Below, in pieces: positions 20,212 through 33,428 of a DNA stretch of 64,000 nucleotides. The stretch is from Paragyromitra xinjiangensis (lineage: Eukaryota > Ascomycota > Pezizomycetes > Pezizales > Discinaceae), in NCBI GenBank assembly GCA_038503065.1, contig JBCAMK010000011.1, positions 1,240,001-1,304,000 on the forward strand. Reading direction: 5' to 3'. Both the position numbers and the translations under genes were made by a program. Under the pieces are notes generated by a model, which searched no databases, was not told where the DNA came from, and worked only from the letters and a program-made list of their open reading frames with translations. Within the stretch, counting starts at the first letter, position 1; the number at the start of each line of letters is the position of its first letter.

Positions 20212-23200
20212 GTGGTATGGGGAGGGTTAATAGGTAGTAAGAGGATATCTGGGTAGTAGTAAGAAGAGGAGAAGGAAGAGGAGTAGGATGGATGAGGATG
20301 AGTGAGGAAGGATGAGTGAGGAAGGATGAGTGAGGAAGGATGGAGGAGGAGGAGGAGAAGAGGAAGGGAGGAAAGAGAAAATTGAGAGGGAGAGAGCGAA
20401 GTCAAATACAGAATGGGAATGGCAGCCAAAAGAGATCGCAGGAAGAAGTTTGAGCGAGAATGAGAGCTACAGTGGACAAATCAGGAGGCTGGCAGTAGGC
20501 AGACGACAGTTGCCCTCGTTAGAGTGTAGAATACAGACCTACATAACTTTGCCGATAACGCCGGGGAGACGGGGAGGCTACGAAACAGGAGCGCTCACCG
20601 AATGCGGTAGCGACCAACGTTGGGCAGTCTGCGAGATGTCCATCCCCCACCGATTCGGCTACTGCCGCAGAGCCCCAAAAAGGAACGAGCGCTAGAATCC
20701 CCCGGAACGAGTATACACCAATACCAGCCCGATGCCGAAAAAGCACCGCTGCTGCCCATTTTCAGGCCGAACGGAAGGCCGATTGATGTTTATTCGATTC
20801 CATAGATTGGTTTGGTTTCGTACGCACTTTTGTTCTGACACCATCTGGTAAATCGCGAATATCACCCGCATGCGGGACCGAAGTGATATGCGGCTGCTGC
20901 GCGACATTCGAAATCCACCCTTTTTGTCCAATCCGAACAAGATCTCCCGGAGAAAAAAAACAAAGCAGCAAGAATGTATGAATCCGAACTTTGTCCTCAG
21001 GTTTCCACGACAACAGCATAAAGGACCTTAATTAATGCCCATGTTAACGCACAGCAGCCCACAAATTGTTCACCCATTACATTTTTACATCTTTTACATT
21101 TATCAATACAATGCCATGTACCACTGCAGTGTGTAACCGGAAGAAAATCCCCTTGAAACGGCTCGGCTGTGTACAGGGCAAGAACTGAAAATACAAGCGA
21201 GACTCACCCTACTAAGTTGATTTTACCTTGCTCCAAGGAGGGGGTCAAATTATTTGGCCCTGATTACAATTCAAAACCGGAATACGAATTACGGAAGCAC
21301 AGCCTGAATTGAAATAAATTGCCAGAATCGACGAGGGCTCAGGGTTGCATGGGGGTCACCCAAGCCAATTTGCAGCACCGTGAGACAGGGGTTGACTCCC
21401 GTTTTCCCCCGAGCGGCTAGTAGCAGTGAGGGCTTGGGGTCTGGGGCTTAGGGCTTAGAGCACGAGCCCGGCGCAAGGCCAAGAACAGGAGTAAGCCTGA
21501 GCCGCAGGCAGTGCACTGGCAAGGGTTCAGGGTTCTGGAGCCTAGCGCCAGCACAAGACACTACCATGCGCACGATTTTCTGGTCAGCTAGGTAGCTGGC
21601 AAGATCGCTCCACGTTCGAGTCCCCCCAGAAGCAGAAATACCCCATCCCAGCCCCACATCCTGACCGCAACCCCTAACCTGGGGGCTTGATCTGGTCACA
21701 AGACATGGTCAAAAAGAAATGTGGAGGATACGTTTCAGAAAACGAGGTTCTAAATTTTGGCATAAACCCATAAATTTCCGGATGCACTTAGCCGTTCGGG
21801 CATACGGTTAAGCTCCTTCCTATTCAGACTTTTTCGGCTGATCTACGAGCCAGGAATTACTTATTTTGAGGTCCGTGCTAGAGTGCAGAATTTCTTATCT
21901 CTACTAGGTAGAAGGTGTGCAGTTAATTATCTTTATCTTTTGTTAGACAGCATCGATCATGTAATGTCACTCGGTCATATGCCAAGTGGGGATCCGAGAC
22001 AAGCAAGGTGTCCTGTCGGCAATGTGCCACAAGGCTAGAATTTGCAAAACTAGAATCAAGTTCCTTGCTTTGTAACAAAAACTATCTCTAGCTCAAGCTC
22101 GTGTACCCACTTTATCACACCACCTCCAAGTCGCTAATCTCGAATCTTCCACTGCACTTTCACATCTATGAGTAACAAAACCCAGATCTCACACTGCTTG
22201 CTTCTTCCATCACCACCATAGGTCGCCTAAGATGCACTTATTACGAAATCAAGCTCGTAGTTCTGTCGTTATCGCATTGATGGGTTATCTGATGAGATGG
22301 CTGGCCACACACAGCCAATTAGGCGCCTAAGAGCTCGCGCCTGTTTTAAGCGTATCTATAGCTACCAGATGCCACTTTTGGTCTCCGAAGTTAGCATTGG
22401 CTTTGATAGTAATACTGAGTAGTGAGTCCACAATGACTCTGCCTGAGCTATCTCAACACTCCTTCGAAATCAGCCTTACCGACGGCACATGCCTTCAAGT
22501 AGTAACCCAAAGAAGTGTGGGGGCCTAGTTGTAAGGCGAACGTGTGGAGGAGCAAGAAGTGGATAAAGCGGCGGATTTTTCGTAGGAAGCTATCGGTGTA
22601 TTTTTGGTATACAAGCTCTTTAGCAGAGGTAGAGTAGCTACTTCGAGCCCCGGAGTAGCTATCCTCAGGCCACTATAGTTTTAGGGCTAAGATTTCGTGT
22701 GATGTTGCGAACTCTTCGTCCGGCCAGGCCCGAATCGGTTTGTAGATTCGTCCCAAGGCCCTTCGAGATTAGTTATCTATGCAGATTCGGATTCACTTGT
22801 TTCTTGACAAGGGAGGTGAATGGCTCAATAACGGGAACTGAAGGGTAGTGGTGGTGCGGTGTTTAAGTTTGGACTAATTCGTGTAGGGTAGAGGTAAGAC
22901 GAAGCTATTGATATCGGAGGCCACGCGTTCAATCTACCTATCTGCTGCTAGTTGAAAAGGAAAGAAAAGAAAGCCTTCACTTTTCTTTTACTGGTATCTA
23001 GGTATTGGGTCTTATGCGCACTCATGTTTAGCTTGGGGTATCTATCTCTTTCATTGGCTGCACGGAATCCGCGTATCTTGACTACGAAGCTGGAGCTCGT
23101 GGGTTCGTATTACATTCGTAATCGAAAGTTTTGAGAGTGTACTTATATGCATTGGGGTTATTTCATAGCCTTGGTGTAGCTTTTAGTGGTGCCACTTTCG

Positions 23201-23574
23201 TTCGTGTTAGCTACCGGTATCCGTAGAGCTCTGTAGGCCCACAAAAGGGAAGGCTTGCGTAAACGGGCGTCACGTGGGTGGTAGGTAAGATTTAACTGAA
23301 CTGAATTGAAGAGGGATGAAGTTGTATCGTCCTCCCGAAAGAATGAGTAATACCATCTGTTTCTTCATCAACCCATCTTTTAGTCATGCATCCTCACTCG
23401 AGTCCTATAAAACCCTAACCCTTAAACCGGGAACTTACCGCCTCTTGGCAAGAAAGTTTCGCAGAGCCGCGTCGACCTTAACTCCAGCAACTCCAGCGTA
23501 AAGAACCACTCATCAGAATGTCCCCCACCACCCATAACCCTAGATACCATAACCCCGCAAATAATACCCCAGTT
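20212..23574. other. Intergenic with purine-rich tract
   Basis: Between the acidic-protein gene and RPC25. It begins with a GGA-rich purine tract to about 20400 that includes a 14-bp tandem repeat. 20.5-21.0 kb is GC-richer, with several overlapping ORFs (up to 121 codons) that look like chance. Around 21.43-21.65 kb it has GGGCTTAG-type short repeats. No gene supported. Confidence 0.45.
20297..20338 (+). repeat. 14-bp tandem repeat, three copies
   Basis: GATGAGTGAGGAAG is repeated three times without change in the purine-rich region upstream of the acidic-protein gene, then decays into GATGGAGGAGG. Confidence 0.9.
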
Positions 23575-24317
23575 ATGTTTATATTAGTTTGTACCCTACA
23601 GTCTTCCCATAGCTTTTCCCGCCAAGAAAACTAACGAAAACACAATGATTCATAGTCCTCCTTCACCGACCTCGTAATAATCGACCCCCAAGACTTCTCC
23701 AAATCCACCGTGGACGCGCTCGAAGACCAGATTAACGCCAAGTACGCGAACAAGGTAGTCTACAATGTCGGCCTCTGTATCTGTCTATGGGACATCCTCA
23801 AAGTTAGCGAGGGTATGGTCGGCCACGGAAGTGGCTCCGCACATGTCAATGGTAATTAGCTATTCCATCCCCATTGCACTAAAGCAAAAACTAATCAAAT
23901 TCTTGGGTAGTCGAGTTTCGATTAATCGTCTTCCGGCCGTTCAAAGGCGAGGTCCTCACAGGTCGTATCTCGTCCTCCACTGCACATGGGATTAAAGTTC
24001 GAACTGATTTCTTCGATGAGATCTTTATTCCACAACGTTCTCTTTTTGAAGGCACTACTTTCGATGGTAAAGAGCAGGTATGGATATGGAATAATGATGG
24101 TCAGGAGTTCTATATGGATAAGAACGAACTTATCCGATTTCGGGTTGAGGAGGAGCAGTTCGTCGATCAGCTTCCAATACCACCGCATCTAAAGAATGAG
24201 GAGGCGAGTTTACATAAGAGGCCGCCTTATGCGCTTACTGCGAGTTGTCAACAGGCTGGGATGGGACTAGTACAGTGGTGGTTAGAGGATGAGGAAGTAG
24301 AGGAAGAGGCAGAATAA
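23575..24317 (+). CDS. RPC25: DNA-directed RNA polymerase III subunit (Rpc25/RPC8)
   Basis: Three exons (23575-23586, 23656-23851, 23911-24317) encode 204 residues, the usual Rpc25 length. The first coding exon is only 12 nt (MFIL) before a GTTTGT donor. The N-terminal RNP-like domain includes LEDQINAKYANKVVYNVGLCICLWDILKV and the OB domain includes FRPFKGEVLTGRISSSTAHGIKV and EEIRFRV-like residues. It ends with the family's PPYALTASCQQAGMGLVQWW and an acidic tail. Rpc25 pairs with Rpc17 in the Pol III stalk needed for initiation at tRNA, 5S and U6 genes. Convergent with VPS10, which ends 455 bp away. Confidence 0.92.
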
Positions 24318-24772
24318 TATTATGTTTCACACTTTTGGATGTGAACGGCAGAAGATGTGATACCCAAATATTGATATTGTTCCTCTAGTTATCCAGTACC
24401 CTTTCCCCCAAAACAAAGTAAACCTGATGGAACCTCACCCTACGAGACCCAGAGAAAGCATGACGTGTTTAAGGAAAAGAAATACCTAATACATATCTCG
24501 CAAGAAAACAAAAACTCCCTTCGCTTTTGAATCTCGTATAACCCCTCCAGCTAACCAACCGTTCACATCCCATCAGACCACTACCCTCACAGCAGAGCAC
24601 AGCTAGCTATCGACTTAAAGACATACTGAAGATTGAGTACTCGAAAAGAAAAAAGAAAAAAAGGCCCAGTTTTCAAAACTAATATCACAATTCGAATGTA
24701 AAATGTCCATAACACCCTCCCCCGTCCCCACCCCCTACATACGTCATTTTACCTTTATCATTCATTCATCCC
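24318..24772. other. Convergent intergenic region, RPC25 / VPS10
   Basis: The 3' ends of RPC25 (plus) and VPS10 (minus) face each other. The stretch is AT-rich with A-runs near 24650; no ORF and no RNA recognised. Confidence 0.5.
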
Positions 24773-27700
24773 TCAGAATTCATCATCGTCATCACTACCA
24801 CCAAGCAACTCTCCTTCATCATTATTCACAATCGAATAATCCGGACCCCTCGCAAAACTCTGTCTGCTATTATAGGTCCTCGTCCTTGTCCTCATTCTCC
24901 TAATCTTATCCGCAACCCATCTTCCAATGATACCCAATGTTGGTGGGATGGCCACAATAACCGCGACAATAGCTGAGACAACGATAATCGTGTATTGAAT
25001 AGCTGGGTTCTGGCCGCTTCTCTCTTCACCCAAGCGAATAGCACCGAAGCCACGATCAAACAGCTTGGTCCATACATACCAGCCGATTGCGAAGGCAGCA
25101 GCAATAGGAACAACAATTGCGAGGAAGAGTCCAAAGCCGTGTGCGCCACCGCGCTTGCGTCGATACTCCTCTTCGTGGTTAGGACAAGGGTGAGAAATGC
25201 GTTTGTCTTTTTCATCACCACCTTCGCAGGTTGTAATGGGAAGACGTCGGTAGCCGTTGGGCTCCCACCATTCGATAAGGGTATGGTCTTGATAGCAGAC
25301 TGCTTTGTGGTCTGGAGGTTTGAATCCTGGGACTAAGGCACAATTACCGTCATTCCCCCTTTGGTAGTTGAAATCACTGCGAAGAAGTTAGCAAACAGTC
25401 ACCGAGGTGCGTCCGTTCAATGGAAGAAATAAGTGATAGATACCATTCGTAATCTCGGCGGGTACACTCGCAGTTCTGAAGGATCTCACGCGACTGATCA
25501 ATCTTCCTTCCAATATAGCAGTTGTGCGAAGGAATCTTGCGATAGTACTGGACAACATGTCCGAACAAACAACCATCTGGGTTGGCTGGGTGTTGTGGTG
25601 ACCAAAGTTCAAAGTCATCATTGTCCCCTTCTTTGCCCTCTTTCAATTCACCTGCCCAAACATCAGTATTGCTGTCGCGAAAACAAAGTAGTCATAAACT
25701 AGAATGGAAGCCTTACACTGAACGTCGGTGACCCCGGTGAAATCCAACTGAATGGTCCAGAAATTATCTCCTTTACCCTCTCTCTTCCCCCATAACAAAA
25801 ACTTCCTGCTAGTATCACTTGGGAGGGTTGATATATCGGTAACCACGATCTTCTCGTCACTATCTGCAAACACGTATTCATGCCAGTTCGCACCCTCATC
25901 AAGAGTATAGTGTACTTTATTAGTTGCACCCATCACATCGACAATGACGATGATAGAGCCTTGATCGCCATATTCCCACATATACTGTCCCTTCTTGACT
26001 TCCTTCCATGTGATACCACCATCAGTAGTCAAGAAAGTATTGCCGTCCGCGTACCCCGTGAGCGTTTTACCGACGTTGCCGATACCCATCATTAACCCGA
26101 TTGCGGAGCCAGATGCGAACGTGTCCCGTGGATCAATACGTTCGGTGTAATGATGTAGGTGCAAAGAGCATTCATGGGACTTTTTGACGTTACAACCGAA
26201 GGCTTTATCTTCAGAATCCTTCCCAACAACGGTAATGGGCTCCCACGTCGCGCCGTCGTTGTGCGTGATTACGGACACAAGCTTTTTCTTCTCCCCGTCG
26301 AGCGCCTTATCGGCGTTGATGACCTGGTTTGCGATAGCGACACCTTCAAGACTGTGCATCTTTTCGAAGTCGACGTAACCCCATTCGTTCCTGTTGACAG
26401 CATCAAGAGAGAGAACATAGTTCGTACCGTTCGAGTTCGACTTTAGGAGAGACCCAAACTCGTATTCCTTCTTCGGGTTGACCGTGACGTGCAGGAAGAC
26501 GGAATGAGTGACGGAGTCCAGGACAGTGTAAGCTGTTTGATGTGGCACGTTGAAGTTATGCGGGAACTTAGCCTCAGCGAAGCTAGATCCATCGACCGAG
26601 GCGGATGCCTTCAAGGAAGAACCATCCTCGTTGACACTCGCAACAACAATAAATTCCGCCATCGTTGCGAAGCCAATGATATCAGGGAAATGTTCTTTCT
26701 TGTCGTCGAAAAAGTTATCACTTGCCAGGAGTTGAAGATTTCCAGAACCATCCTCCTTCTCGTCGTGTTCGCAGAAAATCAGCCTTTCTGAGATAACCTT
26801 CTGCTTCTGGCCACGAATCCACTTGCAAAGACCAACATATGGGAGCAAGCGATGCCATTCCTCACCATTGTCCTTGGTGTAGTGGGCAACAGCATGGCAG
26901 GTTTCTTGGCGCTCGCAATCTTGCTGACCGGTCCAGATAAGCCATTCTTTGTTCTTCGGGTGGAAGTCCAGCACTTGAAGATTCTGCCTGTTCGGTTTGG
27001 TAGGAACGGTCTTCATTTTCTTCGGAGGGGTGAGACCACGATCGAGGGTATAGTAGACCTCGTCCTTAGGCGTAATGAAATAAACAGAATCGAAGAAGTG
27101 TGAGTTAGGATAAATCGACACCACATCAACATCCTTGAGAATTCGTTCCCATTTTGCACCTCCGTCGTGAGTAATCCAGACTTCCTGCTCCTTAGTTCTC
27201 ATGATGATAGTTTCATCAGCCTTGGAAGAGCTCTCCGAGTTTTCAAGGTAGAAGTACTCGGCAACGTTGGGTCCCTTGAAAGAAGTCTTTACCACGGCAA
27301 TATCACCGCTTGATGGCGGGGCCGTAGGAACGTCGTCACACTTCTTTTCAACTTTCTCATCCAATGCCTTTCCTCCCTTGCAGTCATTTCCTGGGATCTT
27401 CCTATACCCACTGCTTCCCATGAATTTATCTTCCGGCTTTTTGCACTCCCCACTTGGCACAGCAAACTTCGCACCCTCTGCGGGCACACACTTATCTTCC
27501 TTCTTCCCGTTCTCGCGGACATAGTTGAAATCGCACTCAAAGTCCTGATCCGCGCATTCACACACCTCCTTTTCCGGTTCAGGGTCTTCAAACACATGCC
27601 CAACAGCACATTTCGCGTCCTTCTTACGTCTCCAGTAGAACTGTTTATGTCCCATGAGACAGTCCGGCTCCCCTTTATCATCAAGACGAGCATACCATTT

Positions 27701-29624
27701 CTCGTAATCGCCATCCTTATCGTTTTTCTTAAGCTCACATTTGCGGTCAAAGATGTCAGTAAAGTCAATTGCGAATGTGTAGGTCTTGTGTTCTTTATCG
27801 GTTCCAATGAGAGTGAAGTGTAACGATGTTGAATCTGGGGTCGTGGTAAGGAGTCTAGCGCGGACTGTTTTTCCGAGATCAACAGAATCCCAATTGTCAC
27901 CATGATCTAGGGAGTAGTAAAGCTTATCGGTGGTCTCCTCGTCATTGATAGCGACGACGACAGAGCCTGAACCACCGAATTCGTATTTATGCGCGTTCTC
28001 GCGGGCACGCTTCCATGTGAGACCACCGTCATCAGAAATGAATAGATCACAGTCCGTGTAGGGCTCCAGATAGCTTCCGGTAGAGCCAACACCCATAAGT
28101 AAACCAGGAGCTGGGCTGGAGTAGATACGCCCGCCATTGGCCAGCGCGGTGACTGAATACAGGTGGAGATCTTTATCGTCCTTTGTTTTAAGAGGGTGCC
28201 AGGTATCGAATTTTCCGTCATCGAACGAGATTCTTGAGATAACCTTTTTCTGTGTCGATGGACTTTTTACAATCTCGTCCGCATTCTTTACAACGTTGGC
28301 TAAGACAATACCTTGGATGTTTTGGACTTGCTCGAAATCAACGAAGCCCTCAATGGCGCGGTTAGTGTTCTCCAAGTTGCGAGTGAAGTATGTTCCGTTC
28401 GAGTTACTGGTGAACAAAGATCCCATAGGATTCAAAGGTTTTGTCGTGAGAACATCGACTTGGATGCTATAGGGTGTGGACTCTAGGATAGTGTAAGCGT
28501 CTTCTTTAAGACCGCCGTGGTCATGAGGAAACTCCGCGCGGTCCCAAGTAACGGTATCATCGGTAACAAAGCTGTGCAGAACTGATTAGCATACGGTAAA
28601 TTACTCGAAGACAAGTAGTTAAAACCCACAGTGCCATTTCATCCGTGCCTTTGCTCTTTACGGCAGCTACGATGAACTTCTGCACCCCGGCAATACCAGC
28701 CAACCCATTGACAGTATTATAGCCATTCAGCTTAGGCTCAGTCTCGGTTTCAAAAAAGTTGTCCGTAACCACCAATTTACGGTGTTCCGGGAAACGATCC
28801 TCGCCGTTAACAATACAAAGAATAGTATAGTCCTGTGCTTCAGTGAAGATTTCAGTCCCACGGGCGAAAATGCAGCTATGCGTATTCTCCCGAAGAACCT
28901 TCATATCACTATCGAACCCATCCTTGGTGTAATAAGCCTGCCCACCACTACTCATTAGTATCCCGCACTCTAAACCCATACTTCCGGGGAAGATCCTCAA
29001 AACCCACCACTTCCTCACAATTGAGTCCAAAGAAATCCTCCTCTTCGCAAATCCTTCCAGCATACAGTATGTAGTCCGGCTTCTTTGCATGGAACGCAAG
29101 AGCGGGCTGCGAATACGAAATTGGATATTTAGCTTTAAACTTCTGCCAGCTCTTGCCCATATCCCTTGTTGACCAATGTGTCTCTTCCTGTCCAAGAATG
29201 AAAGCCCGCTTTTTATCGAATGGATGATCAATCATATCCCATGCATCTCCCTCCGGAACGTCTTTCACTCTGTCCCAAGTCTTTCCATCGTTGTCAGATC
29301 GCCACACGTTACCAGCTCTCGCATCTAATGTTATTATCACCTAGCGCCACCCCCATTAGTCCCGAGTCCCTGAGAAATGTAATAGAAGAAGCGGGAAATA
29401 CCGAGCTGTCATCAAAGTAAAAGAATATCTCAGGTATATTCTCAAGCTCTGTCGAGTAGACTTTTGGATCTTTCGCATAGGCAAACTGTGAACCAGCCCC
29501 ACAACACGGTGTCAGTTATCTGGACATGTGTAATCATCACCCAGGAACCCTCATCGTTATCAGAACTACTACTCACTGCAGATAGCAAGCCAGCCGCGAG
29601 CGACCAAACCCTCAGCAGGTGCAT
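24773..29624 (-). CDS. VPS10: Vacuolar protein sorting/targeting receptor Vps10 (sortilin)
   Basis: Seven exons (29624-29541, 29485-29402, 29340-29008, 28937-28630, 28571-25717, 25651-25444, 25376-24773) encode 1491 residues, full family length. Residues 1-20 are a signal peptide (LLRVWSLAAGLLSAVSS). Two tandem Vps10 lumenal domains follow, each a beta-propeller with Asp-box turns (SDNDGKTWD, SDDGGLTWKRA, THDGGAKWER, TTDGGITWKEV) and closed by a Cys-rich 10CC module (CVPAEG; GFKPPDHKAVCYQ). A membrane helix (about 1370-1392, LFLAIVVPIAAAFAIGWYVW) and a second hydrophobic stretch (about 1420-1445) precede a basic then acidic tail ending GGSDDDDEF. The receptor carries vacuolar hydrolases from late Golgi to endosomes and returns with retromer; tail acids may take part in sorting. 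All introns are short with clear branch sites. Confidence 0.96.
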
Positions 29625-30795
29625 ATTGGGCGATACCGAAGTGAAGGCGTAATTAAACCGCCGATCTCGAGGGGAGGCAGCTGGTCCGAGCCCGAATCAC
29701 GGATAAAATTTGATGAGGTGGAGAGGTTCCACGCCAGCGAGAAGGGTAGAGATAAGAGGAGGAGAACTGTCTTTTTTTTCCTTCCTCGTACAGATAGAGA
29801 CCAGCTTCACACGAAGCAAGATTCAATGAGATGATGGAGATGGTTGGATTGGACTTGATGGGGGGTATCTACAGATAGAAGGGGAGGTGAGCGCTCGTGT
29901 TGCTTCAGGCAGTAATCAGTGAGGCTGAGACCGTTGGTGGGACGGACGCGTACCTTTGGCTAATAGGAGCTTAGGTGGCCGCTTCCAGCGATCTGCGACT
30001 CGAGAGAATTCTCGTCGACGAAACCTACCTGCTCTGCTTTTACGAGGGCACTGCCACACAACAAAGCTGCTAGGCCTGAAGATCTTAAACCTTTTAAGCC
30101 AAACAGTTCGATAAGTTTCGCCGAGGCAGGTTTTGGTGGATATAGGTACAAATATCTCACGATACTTACTCCCGAGTTCCGTAGAATATACAAAACAAAT
30201 ACCTACCAAAAACCGCAAGCATAGAAAGCTTGTGTGGTGAAAGACATGTTATATTGATCGACCCCAAAGCGGACAATGTCACGATTCGCTCCTGTGCCTG
30301 CGTCATCCGGTAGCGAAAGGTACCCCTGTTAATATATGTGTGGGACACGCGGCTGCTATTTTCCTCCACTTGGCTTCGACTCCCAGTTCCCTTGCCCAGA
30401 TATCGAGTTGCCAATACCTCGATAAGGTCTATAAGTGGCGAAATGCTGAAAAACGTCTATGACCACCAACAGGATAGGCAGGCAGCCTCCTACCTGTGAA
30501 AGCCTGTGAAAGCCACATAGAAATGCCAATAGATAAGCACCAAACCACCACCCACGACCCTCTCAGGCAATATATTTGATTGAGCCTCCATGGTCAAAAT
30601 TACAAAGTCACGCCCCGGAAAATATAAAGATACACCGCGAGAATCAAGCAAAGAAATCTAAAAATCCAACTTCTCCAAAACAATAACGCCCACCGCAATG
30701 CACGCTTCACCGATTGCCAGACACAAAAGAAAGGGAAATAGAGCAATGTCGATCTCAAATAAAACCCTCCAAAGAGACTGCTTGTTAGCCAGAAA
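29625..30795. other. VPS10 upstream region
   Basis: Promoter side of VPS10 (minus) and 3' side of the coiled-coil gene. A T8 run near 29770 and short ORFs only; no further gene supported. Confidence 0.5.
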
Positions 30796-31838
30796 TTATA
30801 GTTCACGAGGATCTTCTTTATAACGGAGAGTTGGAGGACTAGAAGAATAATCCACTTGCACGACCTGGATGTCTGTATGTTCACTCGGTTGTTCTGTATC
30901 ATTCCCTGCTGTAGCCAGAAGCCACAATATCACCAATATAGAGATAAAACCCCACAATAACCGCAGTCTCCCTATCCGAAAAAATCAGTACACCCAACCC
31001 CTAAGGGGTAAGAAAAACACCTACGAGAAGCCCTCTGTCTCCACACAATCTCCATCTGTTTCTGTCTATCGATCCTTCCTTGTACCCTCTCCAACCGCTC
31101 CCTATAGGCCTGTACCTTCTTCTTCTCAGCCCCCAACCTTTCCTGCAGCTTCTCTATACTCTCAAGTTCCTCCTGGAACCTCTCTATACCCTTTATTTGC
31201 GCTGCGTACTTCTTTCGCATGTTCATATCCCCTATATCGAACTCCTGCAGGACCTGTTCGGCGGCTTTCCCAAGAGCTTTGAGCTGCTCGCCCATTAAGC
31301 GAATTTCATTGAGTTTTTGAGACACGGACGAGTAGGTATGCGCGAGACGAAGCATCTGTTGTTCACCGGCGATTTGAAGGTTGCGAACGGCAGTGGAAAC
31401 TTCCCTGGACCGTAAAAAGGGGCTATTAGCATTCCAACTCACCCGGGAAGCAAGGAAATGAAAGCAAACATACACTTGCTGAGCCTGTGAAATCTTCCTT
31501 TCGCGCTCCACCTCCGCCTCGGCCAGCAGCGACCCCTTCCGACTCATCGACTGCGTACTCGGAAGCGACCCCTCAGTAACATCTCGTCGAGAACCCAGAG
31601 CGTCATCCATATCTTGTTGTTCCGTATGTGCTACCTTCGCACGCGAATACCCCGTCTCATCGTGGTTGCGATGATGGTGGTGAAGCGGATGGTGGGGGAT
31701 GTGGTGACGCCTAAATCCCAGAGTCCCTGCGTACGCCGTATTGGAGCGTATCAGAGGTGCAGGGGGCTTGATCTTGAAATCACCCATGTCGAGTTGTAGA
31801 GATATTTCAACGCGTAGAGTACGGGCACGATCTGTCAC
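30796..31838 (-). CDS. Coiled-coil, single-pass membrane protein of unknown function
   Basis: Three exons (31838-31474, 31404-31025, 30971-30796) give 306 residues. Residues 1-45 include DMGDFKIKPPAPLIRSNTAY, then a His-rich stretch (HHIPHHPLHHHHRNH, about 45-60) and a Ser-rich linker. From about 105 to 245 the chain is a long coiled coil (ERFQEELESIEKLQERLGAEKKK, QAYRERLERVQGRIDRQKQME). A basic ASRRLRLLW precedes one TM helix (GFISILVILWLLATAG, about 250-267) and a 40-residue acidic tail. The last splice uses GTAGGT; the alternative GTGTTT donor gives a shorter end, EREXA-type, without the helix. I do not recognise the family. The shape suits a tether at an organelle or nuclear membrane; this is inference. 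Start could also be the Met at about residue 18. Confidence 0.75.
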
Positions 31839-33428
31839 TCAGGAGGTAGCTACGCTGGCACATGTCGAGGGGTTATAAATGGGAGAATCACAGGAGGGTT
31901 CTGGACTGCGGTAGACGTCTATGACCGTTCCTGTCACGCACTAATGTTCATGCAGGTCCGGCTCGGAGCCTCCTGCCGGCCTGCTAGTGGAATCCGGGGG
32001 ATCAAACGGGATCGGATCTGATAAGAAGTGAGACAGCGTCCTCAACACCACAAATGGGATTTTGTTTAACTTGATCCAGTCCCGTTGGAAGCCCAAAAAC
32101 CCTTGAGGAAATGGATCAATACCCTGTATCCTCCCAGGGACAAAAGAGGTTTGCCGAAATTTCCTATAGAAATTACCAAATCTAATGTACACGGGAAACC
32201 GACCATGGTCCCCAACAGATCAATAACTACGTCGGCCCAGCGGTCCGTCACGACCGAGTTACAGCGTGACCAGAAGCATACTGTGCCTTGCAAGGGATAC
32301 ATGTACGGAGGAGTTGTAAGTACATGTACATGTAGATCCAAGAACAAGTACCTGCAGCCCCACCTCCTATTCTCTTCTAAAGCCAAACCTACTTTATTTT
32401 TGATCAAGGGTGGTGAGTCCCTAGTTAGAATAAACGAGAACTCCATGCATCTCTAGAGATCATCCTAAGATTAAACTAAAATATAATAGCAATTTCATCA
32501 CGGAATGGTTATTTAGATCATGAAAAATCACTCAGGGTCCCCCAAGACTCAACCAGGCTGGTGGAGAAAAACATAATATACGAGAGAGCCAAAGCATGAT
32601 ATATAACCGGTAAATTCGCAAGAAAGGTCGAGTAAATTTAGATGCCGGCAGCTAACGTAGACGCATGTATGCTAAATTTCTAGGCACCATTCTGAGAGCG
32701 AAACTTTCACCTAGACGAATCTAAACCCCTCCCCCTCCCCCCAATTGCCCGTACTCTGCTCAAAGAGGGCGTCGGTAATAACTTTAGTGCCCAAAGATAA
32801 AAGTACATGTAGCTATATTGCCCGTATGCTAGAATATCACGCCTTATCTACACTATCTCTATCATTTCCCCCGAAGATATCCTTGTAGTCTAACACACGT
32901 CATAAACTACATGTCGTTCCAAAGATAAGCAAAAGCTCCCACATTTCCCTCGGAAAAGCTTGAACCCGTGGAATCACATACAGACCGAAAAAGTGCCGAA
33001 AAATATGGGCGGGATGTATGTCTATCAAAAACGCCACTGCTCCTTTCGTAACCGGCACAAGAGATACTCAACCACGTCGGTTTCTTATCATGAGCCGTAA
33101 ACCCATGTCAAAATTCCACTTTGGCCGAACAGGGCGGAAGCGTGAGTTTCTATGCCGATACCCATGCTGGGGACACAGCATTCCTAAACCAACAAATCTA
33201 GATTCGAACTAACCCGATGATGCCATTCCTCATGACCGAAATTTGGAGATGTATGGGCTGTGAAGTGAAAAATAAAAAATAAAAGTGATGGCACAATTAT
33301 TCGCAATTGAGATAACATTATTCACATAACTTTTCGGTATATCTTACAAAGCAAGAAGACAAACATTCACAAAAAGGAAGAAAAGAAAAGTTAAGGAGGA
33401 AGAAGAAAAAAATATGTCGTAAAGCAGA
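31839..33428. other. Intergenic rich in TACATGTA
   Basis: No supported gene. It holds four TACATGTA palindromes, at 32298, 32321, 32327 (overlapping the previous one) and 32805, the densest group in the window. ORFs at 32066-32456 on both strands overlap each other and look like chance. Confidence 0.5.

Noticed and set aside
21580..21640. tRNA-like signal with B box GTTCGAGTCCC and a TTCTGG/CCAGAA stem
   Set aside because: The span between the stem arms is only about 54 nt, the T stem does not pair and there is no anticodon arm.
22370..22435. 5S rRNA-like phrase (GGTCTCCGAAGTTAGCATTGG ... GTAGTGAGT)
   Set aside because: Resembles the middle of a 5S gene of the plant or basidiomycete type, but ascomycete 5S has a different box here, and neither end of a 5S gene is present. 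Probably chance, or a very old relic.
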